A stretch of DNA of 64,000 bases from Streptomyces clavifer (lineage in GTDB: Bacteria > Actinomycetota > Actinomycetes > Streptomycetales > Streptomycetaceae), in contig BMWJ01000007.1 in the NCBI GenBank assembly GCA_014651175.1, positions 186,001 through 250,000 on the forward strand. Reading direction: 5' to 3'. Position 1 is the first letter of the stretch. Every line of letters begins with the position of its first letter. Shown one piece after another: positions 17,034 to 25,899 of the stretch. Below the pieces are notes generated by a model, which saw only the letters and a program-made list of their open reading frames with translations, was not told the origin of the DNA and did no database searches. The translations under genes were made by a program, and so were the position numbers.

Positions 17034-20000
17034 AGCACTCCTATGGTCCGGGTCTCGGTGAACGCCGCGACGGCCGCCACGGTGGGATCCTCGAAGAACC
17101 TCTGCGGCGGTACCTCCACGCCCATCTCGTCCCGTATGCGGGCGACGAGTCGGGTGACGAGGAGCGAGTGGCCGCCGAGGCCGAAGAAGTTGTCGTGCAC
17201 GCCGATGCGGTCCAGGTGCAGGACGTCCTGCCAGATGCCGGCGAGGGTCTCCTCGGCCGGGGTACGCGGCGGTGTGCGGTCGTGCCGGGAGACGTCACCC
17301 GGGCGGGGCAGTGCGGCCCGGTCGACCTTCCCGTTCGGCGTGCGGGGCAGCGCCTCCAGCACCATCAGCACCGACGGCACCATGTAACCCGGAAGCGTGG
17401 CTCGCAGGGCTTGCTCGATCTCGTCGAGGAGTCCCTGGCCCGTGGTCCGCCCGGGGCCGGGGACGAGGTGGGCGACGAGGGTGCCGCCGGCCGGGCCGGC
17501 CTCGTCCACGGTGACGACCGCCTCACCCACCAGACCCGACCGGTCGAGAACCGCCTCGATCTCACCCAGCTCGATCCGGAAACCACGCACCTTCACCTGA
17601 TGATCGACCCGGCCCCGGAACTCCAACTCACCATCCGGACACCACCGCCCCAGATCCCCCGTCCGATACAGCCGACCACCCCCCACACCGAACGGATCCG
17701 GCACAAACCTCTCCGCCGTCAGACCCGGCCGACCCAAATACCCCCGCGCCTGACCCGCACCACCCAAAAACACCTCACCCACCACACCCACCGGCACCAA
17801 CTCACCCCACCGGTCACACACATAAACCTGCGTCCCCGAAATCGGCCGGCCCACCGTAATCCGACCACCCCCACCCACCTCACACCACGTCGAATACGTC
17901 GTGTCCTCCGTCGGACCATACAAATTGAAAACCCGCACCCCCGCATCCACCCCACGCACCGCATCCACCACCGACGAACGCAACACCTCCCCCGCCACAT
18001 TCACCGCACCCACACCCACCGGAAAAGCCGACGCCCCCACCAACGCCTCCACCGCCGACGGCACCGAATTAATCAACGAAGGAACCGGCACCACCGCCCG
18101 CTCCGCCAACTCCAGAACATCACGAACCACCACCACCGACCCACCCACAGCCAACGGCGCGAACACCTCAAAAACCGACAAGTCAAAACACATGGAAGTC
18201 GACGCCAGAACCCGCGACAACAACCCCCCACTCACACCACCAAAAACACCGACCGCCCACTCCACAAAAGCCACCGCACTCCCATGCGACAACACCACCC
18301 CCTTCGGCACACCCGTCGAACCCGACGTATAAATGCAATACGCCGCACCCCCCGAAAACACCCCCACACCAGGCCCCACAACCGACCCCGAACGAAACAC
18401 CCCCTCATCCACACACACCACACCCAAACCCCCGGAAACCAACCCACCAACCACCCCCACCACAGACGAATCACACACCACCACACCCACACCACTATCC
18501 ACCGCCATATGCCGCAACCGCGCCTCCGGATAACCAGGATCCAAAGGCACATAACCACCCCCCGCCTTCAACACCGCCAACATCCCCACCACCATCCCCA
18601 CCCCACGCGACACACACAAACCCACCAAACAATCAACCCCCACCCCCAACTCCACCAACCTCAAAGCAACCGCATTAGCCCAACCATCCAACTCCCCATA
18701 ACTCACACTCACCCCACCACACACCACCGCCACCGCATCCCGACACTCCACCACCCGCCGCTCAAACAGCTCATGCAAACCAACAACCCCACCACCTACA
18801 ACACCACCACCCTCACCGAACAACACCAACTCCCCCCGACCCACACCATCCAAAACACCCACCTCATGAACCCCCACACCCACATCACCCACCACCCCCT
18901 CCAACAACACCACAAACAAACCCACCAACCGCTCCACAGAAACCCGATCAAACAAATCCGTGGAGAACTCGAAGCCACCTTCTATCCGGCCCGAAGGTGT
19001 CTCGGAGAGCAGCAGGGAAAGGTCGAACTTCGCGGTGCTCTCCGTCAGGTGCACACGCTCGAGGTCGAGGTCGCCCATGCTGAGCTCGCTCTCCGCGAGA
19101 TAGGTGAAGAGCGCCTGGAACAAGGGCTGGTGGTCGGTCCTGCCGCCGGAGGCGACTTCCTGGACGAGGCGCCCGAAGGGGAGATCCCGGTGTTCGTAGG
19201 CGTCGATCAGGTTGCTCCGGACCTGGCGTACGAGTTCCTCGAAAGTGGGACGGCCGGCGAGGTCGGAGCGGAGCACGAGGGTGTTGAGGAAGTAGCCGAC
19301 GAGGTGCTCGGCGTCGGGGTGGTTCCGGCCGTCCACGGGCAGACCGACGCTGATGTCGTCCTCACCGCACCAGCGGGACAGCAGTGTCTGGTAGGCCGCC
19401 AGCAGCACCATGAAAGTGGTCGCGTGGTTGCGGTGGCCGAGGGCGGCGAGGGACTCGACGAGGGGTGCGGGCAGGCTGAAGCGCACCACGTCGCCCCGGA
19501 ATCCCGGGGTCGCGGGACGCGTGCGGTCGAAGGGCATGTCCAGAGCGGCGGGAGCACCTTCGAGACGGCCGGTCCAGTAGTCGAGGAGTGCACGCAGCCG
19601 CTCACCGCGCAGCGTCTCGCGCTGCCAGAGGGCGTAGTCGGCGTACTGGGCCACGGGCTCGGGCAGCGGTGAGGGCTCACCCCTGCGGAGCGCGTCGTAG
19701 AGGACGCCGAGTTCACGGAAGAGGATGTCGAAGGAGGTCCCGTCGATCATGATGTGGTGGGCCGCGACGGCGATCACGTGCTCCTGCTCGCCGGTTCGCA
19801 CGAGCTGCAGCGACATGGGGCACCGGGCCGCCAGGTCGAGGTGGGCCGCGGCGGCCGTGCGCAGCACCGCGCGCAACGCCTCGTCGCGTTCGTCGGCAGG
19901 TACTCCGGTCAGGTCGTGCCTCTGGAGGACGGGGGCGGTGGCGGGTTCGACCATCTGCCGGGGAACCCCGTCGACATCGGCGTAGTGGGTGCGCAGCGCC

Positions 20001-20428
20001 TCGTGGCGGCGGACCAGCTCGGTCAGCGCCTCGTGCAGGGCCGCCTCGTCCAGGGCGCCGCCCAGGCGCACGGCCGACTGCTCGTGGTAGGCGGCCCCCG
20101 TCTCACCGGTCCGGTCGAGGAACCACAGGCCCTCCTGTCCTACGGAGAGCGGCACTTCGGAAGGACGCTCCCGACCGGCGAGGCCGACTGCGGCGGCCGG
20201 TCGTACACGCGGGGCGGGGCCGGACCCCGCCGCGCCGTCGGTCGCCTCCGCCAGCAGCAACGCGGTGATCTGTTCCTTGGCACCGCGCAACGCGGCCATC
20301 CGGCCGGCGCTCAGCCCTTCGTCCGACCGGTACCGCAGACGGTCACCGTGCACCCACAACCTCACACCGTCGGCGCGCAGTTCGTCGAGCAGTCGGTGGG
20401 CGTCGGTCTCCTGCGGCGATCCAGTCAT
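17030..20428 (-). CDS. NRPS: TubC docking-C-A-T, alanine-type A domain
   Basis: An 1132-residue one-module NRPS. Order: TubC_N-type docking domain (residues 1-60, HRLLDELRADGVRLWVHGDRL), condensation (about 85-525, intact HHIMIDG), adenylation (about 545-1040) and carrier (HDNFFGLGGHSLL, about 1075-1090). The specificity code read by eye is DLFNNALTYK, which matches a known alanine code exactly. There is no epimerase or thioesterase. The ATG at 20428 has AAGGG upstream. Bases about 17590-18958 use very different codons (GTG, GGT, TTG, GTT) from the rest of the gene, suggesting that the A domain and the C-A linker came from elsewhere. The upstream region holds an 18-base palindrome and a StrR-type site. 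It is co-translated with the piperazate fusion gene. Confidence 0.93.
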   Translation of the reverse strand: MTGSPQETDAHRLLDELRADGVRLWVHGDRLRYRSDEGLSAGRMAALRGAKEQITALLLAEATDGAAGSGPAPRVRPAAAVGLAGRERPSEVPLSVGQEGLWFLDRTGETGAAYHEQSAVRLGGALDEAALHEALTELVRRHEALRTHYADVDGVPRQMVEPATAPVLQRHDLTGVPADERDEALRAVLRTAAAAHLDLAARCPMSLQLVRTGEQEHVIAVAAHHIMIDGTSFDILFRELGVLYDALRRGEPSPLPEPVAQYADYALWQRETLRGERLRALLDYWTGRLEGAPAALDMPFDRTRPATPGFRGDVVRFSLPAPLVESLAALGHRNHATTFMVLLAAYQTLLSRWCGEDDISVGLPVDGRNHPDAEHLVGYFLNTLVLRSDLAGRPTFEELVRQVRSNLIDAYEHRDLPFGRLVQEVASGGRTDHQPLFQALFTYLAESELSMGDLDLERVHLTESTAKFDLSLLLSETPSGRIEGGFEFSTDLFDRVSVERLVGLFVVLLEGVVGDVGVGVHEVGVLDGVGRGELVLFGEGGGVVGGGVVGLHELFERRVVECRDAVAVVCGGVSVSYGELDGWANAVALRLVELGVGVDCLVGLCVSRGVGMVVGMLAVLKAGGGYVPLDPGYPEARLRHMAVDSGVGVVVCDSSVVGVVGGLVSGGLGVVCVDEGVFRSGSVVGPGVGVFSGGAAYCIYTSGSTGVPKGVVLSHGSAVAFVEWAVGVFGGVSGGLLSRVLASTSMCFDLSVFEVFAPLAVGGSVVVVRDVLELAERAVVPVPSLINSVPSAVEALVGASAFPVGVGAVNVAGEVLRSSVVDAVRGVDAGVRVFNLYGPTEDTTYSTWCEVGGGGRITVGRPISGTQVYVCDRWGELVPVGVVGEVFLGGAGQARGYLGRPGLTAERFVPDPFGVGGGRLYRTGDLGRWCPDGELEFRGRVDHQVKVRGFRIELGEIEAVLDRSGLVGEAVVTVDEAGPAGGTLVAHLVPGPGRTTGQGLLDEIEQALRATLPGYMVPSVLMVLEALPRTPNGKVDRAALPRPGDVSRHDRTPPRTPAEETLAGIWQDVLHLDRIGVHDNFFGLGGHSLLVTRLVARIRDEMGVEVPPQRFFEDPTVAAVAAFTETRTIGVL
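17590..18958. other. Strand-skewed, codon-atypical segment inside the alanine NRPS gene
   Basis: On the plus strand this stretch is almost free of G and full of CACC, CACA and CCAC words; on the coding (minus) strand it is G+T rich. The sense codons are GTG, GGT, TTG, GAT and TTT where neighbouring modules use GTC, GGC, CTC, GAC and TTC. The shift is abrupt at about 18958 (between the codons for FEFST and DLFDRVS) and more gradual at 17520-17600. It covers the end of the C domain, the linker and most of the A domain. Read as a replaced domain from a donor with different codon habits; no flanking repeats are visible. Confidence 0.75.
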
Positions 20429-20553
20429 GGCAGAGCCCTTCTGGCACGCGGAATCGGCCGGCGCAAGCGGGCGGCCTGGGACGGTCTGGGCGGCAATCGG
20501 CCGGTGGCATCCGGAAGAGTCCGGTGGTTCACGCGATCCGGGGAACGGAGGAG

Positions 20554-20571
20554 ACAGGGGAATTCCCCTGT
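20554..20571. promoter_or_regulatory. 18-base perfect palindrome upstream of the alanine NRPS
   Basis: ACAGGGGAATTCCCCTGT is its own reverse complement. It lies 126 bases upstream of the NRPS start codon, in the leader or promoter. A dimeric repressor or activator site is possible; the regulator is not known. Confidence 0.5.
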
Positions 20572-20683
20572 GCCGATACCTTTCGGCGCGATGCCTACGA
20601 CGGGCCGGAACTGCAATCCCGCCCACCGTAAGCAGCCCTCATGGGCCCGTCAATCGAGTGCGTCCGCGCACCACCGGGCGGCA

Positions 20684-20712
20684 TTCCAACTGATGTATTT
20701 CCTCAGTTGAAC
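20684..20712. promoter_or_regulatory. StrR/NovG-type operator, divergent
   Basis: Left half TTCCAACTG, an 11-base spacer (20693-20703) and right half CAGTTGAAC. The known StrR-family consensus is GTTCGACTG-N11-CAGTCGAAC; the right half differs at one base and the left half at three (two if G/A variation at position 5 is allowed), and the spacer length is exact. It sits between divergent genes, 148 bases before the thioesterase and 256 bases before the NRPS. The window also encodes a StrR-like protein. Confidence 0.7.
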
Positions 20713-20857
20713 ACCTGATTCCCGGACCGCGCCGCTGGTACCCGGCTGTGTCCGTCTCGTCGGGCGTGCGCCGGCGAGACCACCGGGCCACGCTGAACCG
20801 AGAGGGGACGCGCGTCGCTCGGCGCGGTCCGGACATGGGACAGGGGCGTGATCGGTC

Positions 20858-21817
20858 GTGATCGACCAGCTGCTGCAGGATCTCCGCAGCAACAACGTAC
20901 GCATCTGGGCGAAGGAGGGCCGTCTGCACTTCGACGCACCCAAGGACGCGATGACCCCGGAGGTTCTGGCTCTGCTGCGCGGTAACAAGGAGGGACTCCT
21001 GCGGCGCCTGGAGGAAGGGACCGGGCAACGCCCGGCGGTGTGGGAGGAGATGCCGGGAGGGGAGCGGGAGCCCGGAGGCGGAGTGCGGCTGAAACGGCTG
21101 ACGGCCGCCACTGACGGACTCGTGGTCTTCGTTCTGCCACCGGCGGGCGCCGGTCCCTCCCTCTTCCATACCTGGGCCGCGGACGCGCCCGAGGGCGTCG
21201 AGGTCGTGGTGGTTCACGCGCCGGGCCGTGAGGACCGGATCGACGAGCCGCCCTACCGCAGGGTGGCTCCGCTCGCCGACGCCATCGCCGCGGCGGTCGA
21301 CGCCTACGGTGACCGGCCGTTCGTTGTCCTCGGGCACAGTGCGGGAGCCCTGATCGCTCATCAGGTGCTCATGCGGGTGCGGTCGGGCCGGGCGCGGCTC
21401 CTGGTGACGGCGGCGTCCACGCCCCCCGACCGGGTGGTGGGGGACATCGCGGCCATGAGCGACGACGATCTGCTGGCCGCGATGGCGGCCTGGGGCGGCA
21501 CACCGGATCAGGTCCTCGAGGACCCGCTCAGCCGGGGTGAGTTCCTGCCGTGTCTGCGCGCCGATCTGGAGGTCGTCGAGTCCTGTGCCAGGGCCGAGGG
21601 CGACATCGAGCCCGTCGACGTGCCCGTCCTGGCACTGGTGGGTGCCGAGGACACCTTCGCCCCGCTGTCCGAGAGTCTGCGCTGGGCACGGTGGAGCACC
21701 GCGGGCTTCCAGGCGTACGTCGTTCCCGGCGGCCACTTCTTCCCCGCCACGGAGGGAGCGGAGATCCTGGCCCTGATCCGCCGGCATGTCGACGGGCCGG
21801 TACCGGGCGGCATCTGA
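20858..21817 (+). CDS. Type II thioesterase carrying an N-terminal TubC docking domain
   Basis: A 319-residue protein. Residues 1-55 (MIDQLLQDLRSNNVRIWAKE, then LHFDAPKDAMTPEVLALLRG) match the TubC_N docking domain seen at the start of some NRPS proteins, including the divergent NRPS here. Residues about 85-315 are an alpha/beta-hydrolase thioesterase with LGHSAGALIAHQ (Ser nucleophile), VGAEDTFAPL (Asp) and VPGGHFFP (His). Type II thioesterases free misloaded carrier domains. A docking domain on one is unusual and would tether it to a specific carrier-protein tail. The GTG at 20858 has only a weak AGGGG site. It is the only plus-strand gene inside the core cluster. Confidence 0.87.
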   Translation: MIDQLLQDLRSNNVRIWAKEGRLHFDAPKDAMTPEVLALLRGNKEGLLRRLEEGTGQRPAVWEEMPGGEREPGGGVRLKRLTAATDGLVVFVLPPAGAGPSLFHTWAADAPEGVEVVVVHAPGREDRIDEPPYRRVAPLADAIAAAVDAYGDRPFVVLGHSAGALIAHQVLMRVRSGRARLLVTAASTPPDRVVGDIAAMSDDDLLAAMAAWGGTPDQVLEDPLSRGEFLPCLRADLEVVESCARAEGDIEPVDVPVLALVGAEDTFAPLSESLRWARWSTAGFQAYVVPGGHFFPATEGAEILALIRRHVDGPVPGGI

Positions 21818-21824
21818 CGACGGC

Positions 21825-21860
21825 GCGGTGGGCCCGCGCCGGGCGGTGCGGGCCCACCGC
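21825..21860. terminator. Hairpin terminator 1 between convergent genes
   Basis: A 13-base-pair perfect stem (GCGGTGGGCCCGC with GCGGGCCCACCGC) and a 10-base loop, 8 bases after the thioesterase stop. Confidence 0.75.
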
Positions 21861-21877
21861 ACTCCGGTTCGGCTCGC

Positions 21878-21914
21878 GACCGGGCCGGGGACCATGACGG
21901 TCCCCGGCCCGGTC
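21878..21914. terminator. Hairpin terminator 2 between convergent genes
   Basis: A 16-base-pair perfect stem (GACCGGGCCGGGGACC with its complement) and the loop ATGAC, 17 bases before the NRPS stop on the other strand. With hairpin 1 it insulates the convergent thioesterase and NRPS transcripts. Confidence 0.8.
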
Positions 21915-21930
21915 GCCCTTCCGCGTCCCC

Positions 21931-24900
21931 TCAGATCTCGTCGAAGACCAGACTCCCCGAGGTGATCCGCCGCAGGCGCCGCGCGAGACCGGCGGTGTTG
22001 TCGCCGCGCAGCAGCGTCAGATGGTTGCCGGGGATCTTCTCGCGCACCAGGTCCCCGACCACGTTCCGCCAGGCCCCCTCGTCCTCGTCGGGCGTGGGGA
22101 CGACCGTGGTGACAGGGAGCGGCTCGTCCGCCCGCAGGAGGTGGACCCGGCCCGCGTAGGGCTCGGGCCGGTGGGCGAGCAGTGCCAGCCGGTTGCGCTC
22201 GGTGACCCGCGCGAGGTCCTGGTCGAGTGAACCCAGGTCGACGCCCTCCGCGGCACCGATGTCCAGGTCCTCGATCGCCCTGCGGGTCCGCTCCTGTTCG
22301 GCGGGGGTGGTGCAGCACGCCGGCGGGGGCCAGCTGTCCAGCATGACCGTCGCGTCGACCGGGGCCCCGCGGCGTTCGGCCTCACGGGCCATCTCCACTG
22401 CGATGGACCCGCCCATGGACCAGCCCACCAGGAACACCGGGCTGAGCCCGCGCACCGGCTCGAGTTCGTCCAGGTACCGCAGGGCCAGCTCCTCCACGGA
22501 CGAGGCCCCGGGGGTGTCGGGCCCCGGCGCCTGCAGGGCGTGGACCGAGAAGTCCTCGCCCAGGTCCTCGGCGAGTTCGCGGAAGGGCAGCACGGACCCG
22601 CTCGCCGCGTGGACGAAGACCAGGGTGGGCGCCCCGGCGCGCGGGGCGAGCGGCACCAGGGACCCGCCGGCGGCGGCCCGCGGGTCGCGGACACGGGCCG
22701 CGAGGTCCCTGACCGTGGGTGCGGCGAAGATCTCGGCCACGCCCAGTTCCGTCCCGAACTCCTCGGTGCACGCCGCGATCAGCCGGAAGACCAGCAGCGA
22801 GTGGCCGCCCAGGGTGAAGAAGCTCTCGGCGGCGGCGACGTGGTCCACGCCCAGGATCCGCCGGAAGATGGCGGCCATCCGCTCCTCGACGCCGTCGACG
22901 TAGGAGGGGACCTCGTCGGACGGCCCGCCCGGAGATCCTGCCCGGCCGGTCCGGTGGGCGAGCAGCGCCTCTCGATCGGGCTTGCCGTTGACGTTGGTGG
23001 TGATGGCGTCCACGACGTGGATGGACGTGGGGACCATGTACCTGGGCAGCATGCGCGCCGCCTGTTCCCCGACCTCCGCGGGGTCGAGCTCGACGCCGCC
23101 CTCGGGCACCACGAAGGCGGCGAGCTGCTGTTCCTCGCCGTCGGTGACCACCAGCACCACGCACCGGTCGACGCCCTCCTGCTCGGCCAGGGCGGCTTCC
23201 AGTTCGGACGGCTCGATGCGCATGCCGCGGATCTTCACCTGGTCGCCGATGCGGCCGAGGTGTTCGAGTACGCCGTCGTCGCGGTAGCGGCACACGTCTC
23301 CGCTGCGGTACATGCGCGATCCGGGCGGACCGTAGGGGTCCGGCAGAAATCGCTCGGCGGTGAGGGCCGGGCGGTTGAAGTAGCCCTGGGAGAGACCTAC
23401 TTCGGCGGCGATGAAGGCTTCACCCGGCACCCCGACGGGCACCACGTCCAGGTCCTCGTCGAGAACGTACAGCCGGAAGTTGCTGGAGGGGCGCCCGAGC
23501 GGGACGACCGGGTTGCCCGGTTCGCGGGGGACGACCATGTCGGTGACCCGGCCGGCCTCGGTGGGCCCGTAGCCGTTGACCAGGTGGGCGCCCAGTCGGG
23601 AATGGCAGGCGTCACGCAGCCTGGGGGTGACCGGCTCCCCGCCGGAGATCATCCACCGGAGCGACGAGCACTGCCCCTCGGCCCACTCGTCGAGGAACAC
23701 CTGGAGCTGGGTGGGGATCACATAGGCGGTGGTGACCTCGTACTCGTCGATCATGCGGGCCAGGTAGTGGACGTCCCAGTGCTCGCCGGGGCGGCAGACG
23801 GCGACTCTGGCGCCCACGTAGAGGGGCCAGCAGATCTCCCAGAGCGAGACGTCGAATCCGTAGGAGGTCTTCAGGAGGGCGGTGTCTCCCGGCCGGTAGG
23901 GATAGTGCCGCTGCATCCAGAGGATGTCCGCGACGGATCCGGCGGCGTCCGAGGCGACGGCCTTGGGGCGGCCGGTGGATCCCGAGGTGAAGAGCAGGTG
24001 GGAGGCCTGGTGCGGCAGCGCGCGTTCGGGGTCGGTGGTGGGCATGTCGGCCCAGGGGGCGGAGTCGTCCAGGGAGATCACCGACCAGGGGCCCTCGGGG
24101 ACGCGCGCGCCGGCGGTGCCGGCGGTGAGCACCGTGCTCGGGCCGGTGTCCTCCAGCATGAACCGGAGCCTGGCGTCGGGGAGTTCCGGGTCGAGTGGCA
24201 CGTAGGTGCCGCCGGACTTGGCCACCGCGTAGAGGGCGACCACCATGGCGAAGCCGCGGTGTGTGCACAGGGCGACCCTGGTGCCGGGACCGACGCCACG
24301 GGCGGCGAGGTGGTGGGCCAGGCGGTTGGCCTCGTCGTTGAGTCGGCGGTAGGTCATGGTTCCCTCGTCGCCGACCAGGGCGGTGGCGTCCGGGCGCAGG
24401 CGCACCTGCTCCTCGAACGGCTCGGCGAGGGAGCGGTAGGTGTGCGTGGGGCGTTCGTAGGCGTTGAGACCGTAGAGGATGTGGTCCCGCTCGCCGTCGG
24501 TGATCAGCGGGTGGCTCGCGGCCGCGGCCCCGGGGGCCCGCACCAGTTGCCCGAGCAGGAGCCCGTACATGGCGGCGAACCGGGTGACGGTCGTCTTGTC
24601 GAACAGGTCCGCCGAGCACTCCATGAGCCCGCTGAGGCCCTGCGCCGTCCCGGTGAGGACGAGGGCCATGTCCCATTTGGCGGTCCCGTACTCGGCGAGG
24701 CCGCTCGGGTCGGTCTCGAACCCGTCGGCGTCCAGCGGGTCCGCGTCCTGGAGTGAGAACTGGGCCTGGAACACGGGGTCGACACCGAGGTCGCGCGGCA
24801 CGCCCAGGCGGGCCACGATGTCGTCGTAGGGGACGTACTGGTGGTCCTGGGCCTCCAGCACGGTCCGGTGCACGGCACGGACGGCGGCGCTGAAGGTGGA

Positions 24901-25899
24901 GCGCTCGGCGAGTTCGGTGCGCAGGGCGACCGACTTCACGAAGCAGCCGAAGATCCGCTCCGAGAAGGGCTGGTCACGGCCGGCGAAGACGCCGCCGACG
25001 ACCAGGTCGCGCTGGCCGCTGAGCCTCCCGAGGAACACGTGGTAGGCGGCGAGCATGACGACGTAGAGCGTGGTGTCGTGCTCCCGCGCCACCCGTCGTG
25101 CCTCGTCCAGCACGTCCCGGGAGACGCGCACCGGGACGCTGTGCCCCGCGCGCGAGGACACCTTCGGCCTCGGCCGGTCCGCCGGGAGGCCGAGGACGGG
25201 CAGCGGCCCGCCCAGCTTCTCGGTCCAGTACGCGAGATCGTCCTCGGCGCGCCGCTCGTCGTGGTTGTCGTGCAGCCAGGCCGCGTAGTCGAGGAAGTCG
25301 GGGCCCTCGGGAGCCTCCTGGCCGGTGCCGGCGAGCAGCCCGGTGAGCTCCTCGACGAGCTGGGTCCAGGACCAGTGGTCGGCGATGACGTGGTGGAAGC
25401 CGAGGACGAAGGCGGCCCGGCCCCGCGGCAGCCGGATCACCGAGAACCGCCACAGCGGCGGCTTCTCCGGCCGCAGCACCTCGCGCGAGCACTCGTTGGC
25501 GATGTCGGTGGCGCGGGCCTCGGCCTCGTCCTCCGGGTATCCGGAGACGTCGTACCAGGTCACCTCGGGGTCGTAGGCGCCGCAGTCCTCCTGCACGGGT
25601 TCGCCGTGCACCTCGAACAGCCGCAGGCGCAGGGAGACATGGCGCTCCACCAGGATCCGTAGGGCGGCCCGTAGCCGGTCCTCGTCGGGGGTCCGGTCGA
25701 CGTGCACGAGGTCGAAGACGTTGTACTCGTTACTCGTCGCGTAGAGCTGGGAGAAGAACCAGATCCGGCGTTGGGCAGGTGTGAGCGGGACCCGGGTGCC
25801 GGGGGGCACCCGGGGGATCCGTGTGTTCACCGCCCCGGACGGCGCTCCTGCCAGCAGCTGCCTCAGCAGACGGTCCTGGGCGGATTCGGTGGGGGTCAT
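21931..25899 (-). CDS. NRPS: C-A-T-TE (terminal module)
   Basis: A 1322-residue NRPS. Order: condensation (about 30-455; the active-site motif reads HHVIADH, so the last Gly is replaced but both His and the Asp remain), adenylation (about 480-985), carrier (AESFFTLGGHSLL) and a thioesterase (about 1090-1315, GWSMGGS with GNHLTLL near the end). The A-domain code read by eye is DVWYIGGRVK, which I cannot assign to an amino acid. The type I thioesterase makes this the likely release module. The ATG at 25899 overlaps the stop of the preceding NRPS by 4 bases, so the two are coupled and probably act in sequence. Confidence 0.93.
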   Translation of the reverse strand: MTPTESAQDRLLRQLLAGAPSGAVNTRIPRVPPGTRVPLTPAQRRIWFFSQLYATSNEYNVFDLVHVDRTPDEDRLRAALRILVERHVSLRLRLFEVHGEPVQEDCGAYDPEVTWYDVSGYPEDEAEARATDIANECSREVLRPEKPPLWRFSVIRLPRGRAAFVLGFHHVIADHWSWTQLVEELTGLLAGTGQEAPEGPDFLDYAAWLHDNHDERRAEDDLAYWTEKLGGPLPVLGLPADRPRPKVSSRAGHSVPVRVSRDVLDEARRVAREHDTTLYVVMLAAYHVFLGRLSGQRDLVVGGVFAGRDQPFSERIFGCFVKSVALRTELAERSTFSAAVRAVHRTVLEAQDHQYVPYDDIVARLGVPRDLGVDPVFQAQFSLQDADPLDADGFETDPSGLAEYGTAKWDMALVLTGTAQGLSGLMECSADLFDKTTVTRFAAMYGLLLGQLVRAPGAAAASHPLITDGERDHILYGLNAYERPTHTYRSLAEPFEEQVRLRPDATALVGDEGTMTYRRLNDEANRLAHHLAARGVGPGTRVALCTHRGFAMVVALYAVAKSGGTYVPLDPELPDARLRFMLEDTGPSTVLTAGTAGARVPEGPWSVISLDDSAPWADMPTTDPERALPHQASHLLFTSGSTGRPKAVASDAAGSVADILWMQRHYPYRPGDTALLKTSYGFDVSLWEICWPLYVGARVAVCRPGEHWDVHYLARMIDEYEVTTAYVIPTQLQVFLDEWAEGQCSSLRWMISGGEPVTPRLRDACHSRLGAHLVNGYGPTEAGRVTDMVVPREPGNPVVPLGRPSSNFRLYVLDEDLDVVPVGVPGEAFIAAEVGLSQGYFNRPALTAERFLPDPYGPPGSRMYRSGDVCRYRDDGVLEHLGRIGDQVKIRGMRIEPSELEAALAEQEGVDRCVVLVVTDGEEQQLAAFVVPEGGVELDPAEVGEQAARMLPRYMVPTSIHVVDAITTNVNGKPDREALLAHRTGRAGSPGGPSDEVPSYVDGVEERMAAIFRRILGVDHVAAAESFFTLGGHSLLVFRLIAACTEEFGTELGVAEIFAAPTVRDLAARVRDPRAAAGGSLVPLAPRAGAPTLVFVHAASGSVLPFRELAEDLGEDFSVHALQAPGPDTPGASSVEELALRYLDELEPVRGLSPVFLVGWSMGGSIAVEMAREAERRGAPVDATVMLDSWPPPACCTTPAEQERTRRAIEDLDIGAAEGVDLGSLDQDLARVTERNRLALLAHRPEPYAGRVHLLRADEPLPVTTVVPTPDEDEGAWRNVVGDLVREKIPGNHLTLLRGDNTAGLARRLRRITSGSLVFDEI

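Larger units (their letters stand above)
20429..20857. other. Divergent regulatory region between the alanine NRPS and the docking thioesterase
   Basis: The 429-base gap holds no gene. It carries the 18-base palindrome at 20554-20571 and the StrR-type site at 20684-20712, and must contain promoters for both the minus-strand NRPS operon and the plus-strand thioesterase. Confidence 0.6.

Noticed and set aside
17700-18960. CACCAC/CCACAC words that resemble a tandem repeat or CRISPR-like array
   Set aside because: No constant repeat unit or spacer pattern; the words follow codons of a real A domain.
17168-19672. A long plus-strand open frame opposite the alanine NRPS, rich in His, Thr, Pro and Arg
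   Set aside because: It is the mirror of GTG/GGT codons on the minus strand; it has no domain, ribosome site or natural composition.
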